The notes under the pieces are model-generated. The model searched no databases and was not told the origin of the DNA. It saw only the letters and a program-made list of their open reading frames with translations. From Aporrectodea caliginosa (Eukaryota; Annelida; Clitellata; Crassiclitellata; Lumbricidae): a stretch of 64,000 bases of DNA. The DNA lies in assembly GCA_020284085.1 (NCBI GenBank), contig JACEVL010000130.1, forward strand, positions 1,896,908 to 1,960,907, read 5' to 3'. Position 1 is the first letter of the stretch; every line of letters begins with the position of its first letter. The translations under genes were made by a program, and so were the position numbers. Shown here in pieces: positions 55,165 to 64,000 of this stretch.

Positions 55165-55377
55165 ATGGCACTTATTGTTTTGAAGGTTTTCGCTGTGTTT
55201 CTTGCAATATTAATAGGAAACACTTGTCGATGTCATACATGCGCTGCAGTCACTCCCTATATAACAAACACAGAACCCAGCTCGACTTACTCGTCCTGTC
55301 TGCTCGGGTTTTTGTTTCTATCTGCCGTCTACCATTTTCGACCCATGCCCCAAATCACAGTCATAGGTCTAATATAA
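55165..55377 (+). CDS. Candidate small ORF with signal-peptide-like N-terminus
   Basis: From the ATG at 55165 (context GGAGCGATGG) the frame encodes 70 residues beginning MALIVLKVFAVFLAILIGNT, a short hydrophobic stretch like a signal peptide, then a Cys-containing segment CRCHTCAAV. A longer frame to an upstream ATG (55087) also exists. It may be the first coding exon of a secreted protein following the GC-rich block, or chance. No family recognised. Confidence 0.25.
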   Translation: MALIVLKVFAVFLAILIGNTCRCHTCAAVTPYITNTEPSSTYSSCLLGFLFLSAVYHFRPMPQITVIGLI

Positions 55378-55679
55378 CGCTTGGCATCTCTCCCATAGTC
55401 AATACATGTAGTGTAAAGCAATCAATATCTAAGCTTATATAGCGCTAGTGCGTTCGGTTTTGGAGCAATAGTAAAAGGAAACCTAAACGCAGGACTCCTT
55501 AGTGTGCAGTACTACACAAAAAGTGCCGTTCTAAATGAATCTGTGCAGCTGTAGAAGCATTTTTGTGCAGTTAAAAATAGTTAAAAATGTTCATTGTCAT
55601 CCGATCTTGAATAATTTACCATGGCTTTTCAAGGGCTTGTGCAGTTCTAAAAATTCCTTTAAGAAGCCCTATGTAGCAA
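55378..55679. other. Unclassified sequence with a short LINE-end signature
   Basis: AGCTTATATAGCGCTAGTGC at 55430-55450 resembles the inverted GCGCTATATAA signature. Nothing else. Confidence 0.35.
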
Positions 55680-55800
55680 ATTGCTGCCACTCTCACCTAC
55701 ACATCTACGCGCACACCTACACATCTACACGCACACGCACGCACAGACACACACACACACACGCACATATCACGGCACACAAACACATATTACGGCACAC
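55680..55800. repeat. (CA)n-rich tract
   Basis: ACACACACACACA with CACACCTACACATCTAC variants. Confidence 0.9.
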
Positions 55801-56639
55801 TTGGCCAAGATGGCTGTTTTTGTAGCTTGTCGCTTTTGATCAAATGCAGTTGGAGTGACTTGTTGCACTTGCAGTTACAAGACCTACATGGACAATTCAG
55901 TTCGGTGGGGAGATGTTTGAATGGTAACACGCTGGCACGAAGACCAGAAGGGCGGGGGGGGGGGTTCGCTACCGCTAGCCCCATAAGGTTGACATCAACA
56001 ACGTTTGTTACTCGTGATATTAATATTTCATAATCTATTACTATAAGTCTTAGTCTGTTTACGATGTCCTTCCGTATGTATGTTTGCGTGTCCGGCTAAA
56101 GGCTCCGAAACGGAACGGTTTAGCGATTTGAAAAAATTTACAAAACATTTTTACGCAACGTCTAGGTCAACGCGACTATTTTCAGTTCGCAATTTTATTT
56201 AAACGCCGATATATGGACATTTTACATTATTTCCAACTGTTTCGACGAGTTTATTTTAATTATACAGGCCATGGTAGGCCTATGGCCATTTGTCCACGTC
56301 ACGCATGCTAATTATGTAATCTTACGTCACGCATACTTAATTTTCAAATCAGGCGCTTTCGTTAAAAGACGCGGGTCGCTCCGAAAAATTACAATCGCAA
56401 TAACGGCCGAACTTCGTCTATTATATTTAGCCCGGGGAACAAATAATAGCCTACGTCGATAATAGAAAATAGGCTATAGAAAAACGACCGAGCTTAGTCT
56501 ATTATAATTATTTAGCCCGGGGAATAAATAATAAGCCTATATAGCCTAAGGTAGCGTAGAGATAACCCGTGCAGTACACGGGCAAAGCAACTACTTTCAC
56601 CTCTAAATGTCGTTTCCGCTCAGATATAGGCCTATCATC
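55801..56639. other. Unclassified sequence with a duplicated 40-bp phrase
   Basis: CGACCGAGCTTAGTCTATTA plus TTTAGCCCGGGGAATAAATA (about 56485-56530) repeats CGAACTTCGTCTATTATATT plus TAGCCCGGGGAACAAATAAT (about 56408-56450). No gene. Confidence 0.5.
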
Positions 56640-56674
56640 AAATATAGTAAGTAAGTAAATAGCCTTTATTTGCA
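56640..56674 (-). repeat. Retroposon 3' tail, (TTAC)n
   Basis: Minus strand: CAAATAAAGGCTATTTACTT then ACTTACTA. Similar to the tail family at 2632; the adjoining body is split by the next MITE. Confidence 0.4.
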
Positions 56675-56682
56675 GCCGTTAC

Positions 56683-57269
56683 CAAAGTTCGACCGTACGT
56701 TACAGCAGAAAATAGCGTACGCGTACGGTACGTAATTTACTAAAAATAATAGCGTACGCGTACGGTACGTTCGTATTCCGTACGTATGAGCAGCCTTTAA
56801 TATTAGTTGCTTCTCGTGACGTCACATTTTGTCTCCTCATTTTCTCGTCGTTTTTTTCTCGTCGTTATTACGTCACTTTACAGTTCTTATTTGTAGTTCC
56901 GTTTCAGCGAAGAGGTAAATTATTATTTTGTTTTTATTTTGTATAATTTGATTATTTTATCTACAGAAATAAAACAGGCTGATGGATTCATATTTTTCTT
57001 GCATGGGTTACTGCTGGAATTTAATCAATTGATGACCGTAGTTTATTGTTAGAAAATTGACATAGAAATACACAATTCTTCACGGAATTGTTTTAAAACG
57101 TTTTCCATTCTTTAATTTGTAATTTTGTTATTCCTTGTTAATTCTATAATAAAAAAATATAAAAATTAGCGTACGCTATTTATTAATTTAGCCAAAAAAT
57201 AGCGTACGCGTACGGTACGCATTTCAGCAGAAAAAATAGCGTACGTTCCGTACGTACGGTCGAACTTTG
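56683..57269. mobile_element. MITE with 8-bp target duplication and CGTACG-rich ends
   Basis: The ends CAAAGTTCGACCGTACGT and ACGTACGGTCGAACTTTG are inverted repeats. They continue as shared AGCAGAAAATAGCGTACGCG and GTACGGTACG blocks for about 60 bp. GCCGTTAC flanks both sides (56675-56682, 57270-57277). The length is 587 bp with no transposase. Many GTACG palindromes give strong hairpin potential. An 8-bp duplication suggests hAT or a related superfamily. Confidence 0.9.
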
Positions 57270-57277
57270 GCCGTTAC

Positions 57278-58065
57278 ATATTACGTCTGGGAAAAACCCG
57301 GGCGAACGCCGGGTAAAAACTGCTAGTTAATATATATAACTTAAATGACATTAATATTTTCTGATTCAGAAGTCGTTCCAATTATAGTCGTCTATTTCTG
57401 TATCCGTTAACGTTTTCTCATTGGATTGGCCCTTTTGTTTTTCGTTTGAACAAACCTCGCTTCTGCTGTTCATTGCTCAAACCATTGAAAATGGTTTCAA
57501 AGGAAAAAGAAATTCTCCGTGGTTGGTATTCTAACAGAAAAAGTCCAGGAAACTTTGAAAAATCTACAAAGCAAACACAAAGCTGATCGGCTGAGTTTCT
57601 CGTAGAATTTGAACGGACACGCGCCCTGTGCAAACATCGTAGTTACCTACTATCGAATCTATGGCGTTCGCCTCTGCTCCGTTCTCTCCTTGATCCGTTT
57701 CGTTTTGATATCTGGAAAGGGCTTCGGCTTCGTAAACAATCTGACCGTCGTAGACTGCATTCTGTGCACCCTCCGGCTGGATTCTCTGTGGCCGGCGGGT
57801 GCTTCCTTTGAAGGTCCCGGAGTCTGCCGTGGTTCATAGAGGAGGAGGATCCGACTGCGTCTTTGCGAGATATTCGTTCGACTCGATAGACAGACGGATG
57901 GGAGGCAGTGACCGCCAGGATCGTTAATTGCCAGTAAATAAGCAGTTATGGTCTGTCGATGGACGACGTGGCTTTTCGACGCTCGGCGGTGGTTCGACTA
58001 AAGCAGGGACACGATGAGAAGAGGAGGAACAAAGAGATGGAGGATAGGAGTTATAAGGGCGGAGA
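57278..58065. other. Unclassified sequence
   Basis: Short ORFs (57418-57633, 57609-57839) overlap on opposite strands without motifs. Confidence 0.35.
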
Positions 58066-58175
58066 GGCATATAGATTGATTGATAGAGACAGACAGAGAC
58101 ACACAGACAGATAGAGACAGACAGACAGACAGAGAGACAGACAGACAGACAGAGAGACAGACAGACAGAGAGGGG
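58066..58175. repeat. (CAGA)n tract
   Basis: GACAGACAGACAGAGAGACA repeats; the minus ORFs are artefacts. Confidence 0.95.
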
Positions 58176-58841
58176 GAACACGTCGTACGGAGAGGGAGTG
58201 GTTAATTATCGGATGAATAAAGAACGACGAGGAATAGAAAGTGAGACAGAGGTGGATGACGTGGAATAAGAAGTGGAAGCACTGCAAAGACATGAGACGG
58301 AATCTAGGAGAAGCGACAGAGGTGAGTGAGGAAGGAAGGATACATCCACACTGTGTACGCGCGTTCATTGAATAGTTTTTTCTGATTTACTTTATTTGAG
58401 CAACACAGTTGCTATGAAGTCGTGGTTGTCGACGCATATAGGCTATAATTATATAATATATATGTATATATATAATATATTATATATATATAATATACAT
58501 AACTTGTAGGCCTAGTTTAGTGAAAAATATAAACAAATTAAAGATATGATTTTTAGGTCACAGGTAAATTACTGCTAATTAACCAATTTGTTTTGTGTTA
58601 TGTTTAGCAACTTCTGCTGCTTGGTAGAATCTGTGAACGAAATTAAGATTTTTATGACTAGACAATGCCAACATACGTATGGTACCTTTTCCAGTGCAGT
58701 AGTATATATATATGTAGACGTCTATCATGGCTCCGCAATTGTAGGAGGTCTGTGCACAGCTGAATATGAATGAACATAATTCGGGTGAAGATATACAAAA
58801 TGGAAACTGGATGTAGTACATGGTCCAGCGTTTTATCTCAT
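58176..58841. other. Unclassified sequence with an AT microsatellite
   Basis: 58446-58502 is (TA)n-like. Nothing else recognised. Confidence 0.45.
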
Positions 58842-58868
58842 TGATGATGATGATGATGATGATGATGT

Positions 58869-58900
<32 letters not shown>

Positions 58901-59345
58901 ATGATGATGATGAATACGACAATTTCTACAGCGCCGTAGCACGGCACATGCCGTTACAAGGGCGCTTTGACACAATAAAAAAACTCAGTCAGGATACGCT
59001 AACTGGAAATAATGTGTCTTGAGTCTGGACTTAAATGACTCCAAGGATGTTGCTGAACAGATTGAAGGTGGAAGATTGTTCCAACATCTAGGTCCAGCAA
59101 CAGAGAATGCGCGGTCTCCGAAGCAGGTTTTAGATTTTCGTACCTTCAGATCACCGCGTGCCTCAGATCGCAAAGAGGGTCCCGACCTATAGATGACGAC
59201 ACGCCGATGCAGTATGCTCTTAGGTACTCCGGTGCCATACCATGTAGGGACTTCTACACCAGTAGGGCAAGTTTATGATCTATACGATACTGCACCGGGA
59301 GCCAGTGCAGCACGTCACGAAGCAGCGGCGTGACGTGATCCATAC
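58842..59345 (-). pseudogene. CR1/L2-like LINE C-terminus with (ATC)n tail
   Basis: On the minus strand, one frame near 59300 gives the typical LHWLPV.YRIDHKLALLV and LHGMAPEYLRAYC-like sequence with frameshifts. Then 59173-58985 reads SEARGDLKVRKSKTCFGDRA, FSVAGPRCWNNLPPSICSA and SLESFKSRLKTHYF. FSVAGPR.WN.LP and F+S.LKTHYF are the family's C-terminal hallmarks. A short 3' UTR with TGTAACGGCATGTGCCGTGC leads to an (ATC)n tail at 58842-58912. It is a different subfamily from the (TGAA)-tailed LINE at 24097. 5'-truncated, no catalytic core. Confidence 0.88.
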
Positions 59346-60195
59346 TTTCTTCATCACCTATTTGCATTCGGTATGACTTTGATTAATTATAATTATACCT
59401 GTTTTGTACTAAACCAGCTTCTGGAACTGGATAAAGATTCCGTAACCTGAAGCAAATGTCAGTACAGCACTTTATCGTATAGTTTTGAGAGTTTAAAATT
59501 AAGTCTAGACTACATGATATTTAAAAACGTCAACTCTTTTGAATTGGACAACTCATAAAATTTGAACTGCTTTTATGAAACATTTCGGTGAAGAAGGCAG
59601 TTATGACGAGGGCAGTTATGAGCACGTTGCAGATGAGAATACAGCGGAAGCTATTCTGTCATTCGAGGAAATAGTTCTAAGTCTCTGTCACTATCTTGGG
59701 CCGTGATCGACCTATTTCAGTATTTCTACCAATGGTTGCAGTGGTATAACCGGTGCACTTCACACTCATTTCCGCAGACTACAATGACACCAGTCCTTCA
59801 TCTGTCTGCAACTATCTTAAGTGGCTTTGTATCAACAACATTTCTAAATGGATTTTCACAAAAGGGAAGTGTTTAAATGGTCATCTTTGCATTGTAGTCT
59901 TGATCAGTTAGCAGCGTTACTCTGCCGTTAGAGTCCAAAAAGAGGATTATATGTCCTGCCCTAGAATTTTTTGGAAGTTGTTCATTGCTTATGGCTGTCA
60001 CACCAAAAAATCTGGCCATTTGGTCGCTAACGGAAACACTGGTCTTGATAGGCTTTTGAGGACATATTAAGTTAAAGTTTTTGAAATTGGGCCTATGCTC
60101 AAACAACATACCTCGGGGCATATTTATTTCAGAAACTTCAGATTTTGTTCCTTTTTTCCCAGCGAGTGGCAGTTGCGTTTTAAGAAGTTGGTTCG
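59346..60195. other. Unclassified sequence
   Basis: No feature recognised. Confidence 0.4.
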
Positions 60196-60387
60196 GTCGC
60201 CCTCAGTGTTTTAGTTGTCAAAAACTAACTGGGGGGGTCGAAATTTTGCAGATTTCAAAAGTACACGATCACAGGTCTAAATTAAATTTTAATGTTGTTA
60301 ATATGAAACAACTGACGACTCATGAGATATCTTAGTTTCTTCTTTAAATTTATCTATGCGACATAACAAAGAAATTACATAATCATA

Positions 60388-60556
60388 GGGGCGTAGCCAG
60401 GAAAAAATTTCAGAGGGGGTTTTAACTTTTAAGTTTTCTGGGTTTTCCAGTGGAAATGGTCGTATTTTTCTACATATTTAGTTTTTAATAACAATGCATT
60501 TATTTGGGGGGGGGGGGTTGAACCTGTAAAACCACCCCCTAAAAACGCCCATGCAT
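60388..60556 (+). mobile_element. Nested hAT-type MITE fragment
   Basis: It starts AGGGGCGTAGCCAGGAAAAA and ends CACCCCCTAAAAACGCCCAT, ends that commonly pair in CAGGGGCGTAGCCAG-type hAT MITEs. It is related to 51594-51705. I saw no clear target duplication. Confidence 0.5.
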
Positions 60557-60643
60557 GATCACATAGACAAAACATCTGGTTTTTGGAAAGTAATTTAATA
60601 ACACAAACCATAATGCATGGATTCTTACACTATATCCGGTAGT

Positions 60644-61022
60644 TTACAAAAATAATTTTGGACTATGTTTTGTAATTTCTTTTTTCTTTGGTAACCCAGT
60701 GGCTTTGTCCAAAGCACCATGTTTGCCAGCTTTAAGACAAGAAATAACATATTTTTCTACATTCCATGCAGTAAGAGGTGGACCATTGATGCCAATCATC
60801 AACAGATCATTCACTGAACTCACCAGAAGCCTGTTTCTTCCACTAGTGTGACATAAATTCATCTGACTGAATCCTCTTTCACGCTCAGCAGATGAAATAG
60901 GTAGAACTTCCAACAAAGTAATAAGTGGCTGTAATTTCTGCCCAAGCATTAAACCATCCCTCTTTTTAAGCATAGAATATTCAAGCAAAACATCAGCTGC
61001 GTCAGAACTACTTATTCCAAAC
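60644..61022 (-). pseudogene. hAT transposase C-terminal (hATC) domain, ZNF862-like lineage
   Basis: The minus-strand frame reads SSDAADVLLEYSMLKKRDGL, LQPLITLLEVLPISSAERER, GFSQMNLCHTSGRNRLLVSS, VNDLLMIGINGPPLTAWNVE and KYVISCLKAGKHGALDKATG, then stops at 60644. LPISSAE.ERGFS.MN and R-N-R-L..S..N-D-L-L-M-I are textbook hATC sequence, used for transposase dimerisation. This frame is open for about 125 codons, the best preserved transposase piece in the window. The zinc finger and DDE catalytic regions are missing, so it is inactive. Confidence 0.9.
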
Positions 61023-61389
61023 TCTACTCAATGCAATATGTCTTTTCCACACACTAAATAGCCTCAACCATGTGCTCGAACTATAGCATAAGAGGAAAAG
61101 GAAATAAACGTGTTACAGAAATTGGCTTTCATCGTAATTCTGTAGACTGGTTCTCCGCTCTCAGTCACAAACCATAACATTAAGTAATTTACTTAAAAGT
61201 AAAGGAATTGGGCTATATATTCTTTTGTACTTGATGACAGAGCAACAGCCGGGGGGTCAAGAGGGGGGGGTCAAGACCTAACCCCCAGCATCTTTTCAGT
61301 TACTTAGCTGAGGGAGTTAGAAAAAGAACTAGGGGGTTGAACCCCCCCAACCCCCCCGACAACTAAAACACTGGTCGCCCTTTTAAATT

Positions 61390-62094
61390 GTAAGTCTGTC
61401 TGTTTGTCGGTCTATCTTCATGTCCCTACGATAGTGTGTCTGCCTGTGTGTTGGTTTGTCTGTCTTTTCTCCACCTTTTTGCTCCCTGTATGCTTCTCCC
61501 TATGTGTATCTTCCGCTGTCTGTCTGCCTGCCTGTCTGTGTTGCTGTCCGTCTTATCTTTTGGATTACCTGGGCGTTTTCGTGGCTGTCTCCGTATGTGC
61601 ATGTGTGTGCCTCTCCACATGCCTGCCGGGAAAGCAGCGAGAGCTGTGAAGGGCGGCAGACAGTGCCATATAATTCATATATTACGTAGACATTTTATGT
61701 ATTCCTGATATACTTCACGCATTCCTGATCGCCATTAATTCTGAAGTTCACGCGCGCCTATCACTGAGCCACGCTGTCGCCTTCAGCCAGGTAAATCTTT
61801 CCTCGTAGGTGAAATTAGTTACTACGGTTGCTTCTGGATGGATGAGTCAGCTGCGGGTCGTGACGCCAGGGTGTTATCGCCCTGAGCGAAGGGGCGGCTG
61901 GCGGGACGGCTGGCCCGGTCGGTTGCCAGGCCTCCCTCGGCGGCGTATCTGGTGAAGGCGGTGGGTGGCGACGGGCAGAGAATGCCAACGAATGCCATCA
62001 CTAAATACCACTCAACGCTCCTCCTCGCCGAACAACACGAACAAGACCGTCCGTCCAGTCAGTCAACACCGAATATTCAAGGGCTGTGCATACA
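61390..62094. other. (TCTG)-rich then GC-richer unclassified sequence
   Basis: 61395-61545 is imperfect TGTCTGCCTGCCTG; 61800-61960 is GC-rich (GGGGCGGCTGGCGGGACGGC). No gene recognised. Confidence 0.45.
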
Positions 62095-62815
<721 letters not shown>

Positions 62816-64000
62816 TTGAAGCCGTATATAGTTCGGGTTGTCTGCCGCTTCTTTCCCGCTCTTTTTCATCTCTTTCATTCTAATCATCCGTTCGTCTGCT
62901 TGTGATATAATTGTCTTTGTTTAACTGTTTATAAATCTCCCACTCTCTTTAGCAGCGTTACTCTGCCTTAATTCTTCTTCTTCTGTCATTGTCTCATGCT
63001 CTTTTAATTTTTCTGTACTTTCTACAAGTCCTTATGATCTCGATAGTTCCTTCCACTTCAACCATTCTTCCCTTTAGCTCTGTATACAGTCGGACCATCC
63101 ATCCACCCTTACGTTAAATCATCCACATAATAATAGCCTTCTATTTGCACACACACGCATAAACATACGCAGACATTGTTTATATATGATTCTATTTTAC
63201 ACGGAGTTCATGCGAATAATGTTCTGAATTTCACGTCAGTCTAACAACGCGAAACATCATCACATCCATTATTCCGCAACAATCTGGAAGAATTTTCGCC
63301 ACCGACGATAAATCAGAACAATAAAATACAGATCAGACGTCGTCTTGATAAATGTGTTTATGCTAACAAAGTGGTCCAAGAAGCTGTGTACACGAAGAGT
63401 GATGATTTTGTGTAGAGTGCTAAGGCTGCCATCTATACCCGCCGCTGCCACCGCCATCGCCCCCTCTGCCGCCGTCAGCAATCTGGCTTTGCCGTCTGCA
63501 GCAGTAGACTACGCATGGCTTCAGCGGTGTATTTACGAACTGCGTTGATGATAAAACGATCCCGTTTGTGTTTCGGGTATTTACTTCGGCGGCGGCGTCT
63601 GCCGTCGTCGATTCTATTGCAGAACAGAACACTGGTATCTGGAAAATGTGAGCTAAATCAGACGAGTTATGCAGCGCAATCATTTACAATCTCACTCCTC
63701 GAGTGGCCTTCGCACGTAGTGACAGGCATCTAATAGAAGGCGGAAGAGTACAAAGAAGTCTCTGAGGTTTGAAACAAATCCAGAGCGAGGTAGATCCATC
63801 GGGCGAAAACCGATATCGCGATTAGAAATTATTTATTAGGTAAGGTAAGGTTTTCAATCGTCTGCTGCATGCATTTTTCAACAGCAGTTGACGCAGTCTT
63901 CGTTTCGATGGTGAACGATATTTCGGCTGAAGCACGTACAGAACAACAAACCCAAATGAATGACATTTTCTATTGGACGACTTAGACTGATAACGAAATT
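62816..64000. other. Unclassified sequence
   Basis: 63425-63490 is GCC-rich (CCGCCGCTGCCACCGCCATC); an overlapping 87-codon minus ORF and 67-codon plus ORF have no motif. A GGTAAGGTAAGG stutter lies at 63839. No element ends found. Confidence 0.4.

Larger units (their letters stand above)
60204..61373 (-). mobile_element. Complete, internally deleted hAT element with perfect 8-bp target duplication
   Basis: The ends CAGTGTTTTAGTTGTC (60204-60219) and GACAACTAAAACACTG (61358-61373) are exact 16-bp inverted repeats. GTCGCCCT flanks on both sides (60196-60203 and 61374-61381). The element is 1170 bp and retains only the C-terminal part of its transposase (60644-61022, minus strand). Poly-G/C runs occur next to each end. 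A separate hAT-type fragment (60388-60556) is nested between the right part of the gene and the end. Confidence 0.95.

Overview
The window looks like nuclear DNA from an animal with a repeat-rich, AT-rich genome, most plausibly a marine invertebrate. The reasons are long non-coding stretches, decayed non-LTR retrotransposon fragments, several hAT-type DNA transposons, tRNA-headed SINEs, long (CAT)n, (TTGA)n, (CAGA)n and (CT)n microsatellites, and a strongly over-represented palindromic octamer TAGGCCTA (at least 22 copies by eye). I cannot name the species. There are no bacterial operons, ribosome binding sites, CRISPR arrays or rRNA genes. I cannot assign any host gene with confidence.

Layout. 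0-6.5 kb: a foldback element with ~500-bp inverted arms, then dispersed repeat modules (called D and E here) and a LINE 3' end. 6.8-9.8 kb: (CAGA)n low complexity and a 125-bp direct duplication around a tRNA-like sequence. 9.86-12.1 kb: the only long intact ORF without a retroelement signature, a 387-residue coiled-coil protein on the minus strand with a promoter-like leader. 13.06-17.18 kb: a large palindrome with ~1.86-kb arms. 17.5-20.3 kb: a 198-bp satellite array of about 14 units. 22-24.5 kb: microsatellites, a hAT-like MITE and LINE ends. 24.5-26.5 and 31-36 kb: D/E repeat blocks. 26.5-29.9 kb: a TTAA-flanked piggyBac-like element interrupted by a 2.5-kb LINE that carries endonuclease and reverse transcriptase remnants. 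37.3-38.3 kb: a complete copy of that piggyBac-like element. 38.65-39.85 kb: a 20-bp minisatellite running into polypurine DNA. 40.65-41.33 kb: a MITE with a telomere-like internal hairpin. 45.2-46.7 kb: a hAT remnant inside a SINE. 46.8-48.6 kb: two reverse-transcriptase remnants. 49.9-52.8 kb: two SINEs and a hAT. 56.7-57.3 kb: another MITE. 58.8-59.3 kb: a LINE end. 60.2-61.4 kb: a complete, internally deleted hAT with a perfect 8-bp target duplication. The last 3 kb is mostly (TCTG)n/(CT)n.

Almost everything recognisable is mobile DNA. The main result is structural: at least seven insertions whose edges and target duplications can be read directly, and a dispersed modular repeat (D/E) of about 18 copies that I cannot match to a known family, three copies of which share an identical 85-bp core. 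The relative order of several insertions can be read: LINE into piggyBac-like, RTE-like LINE into E, and hAT into SINE.
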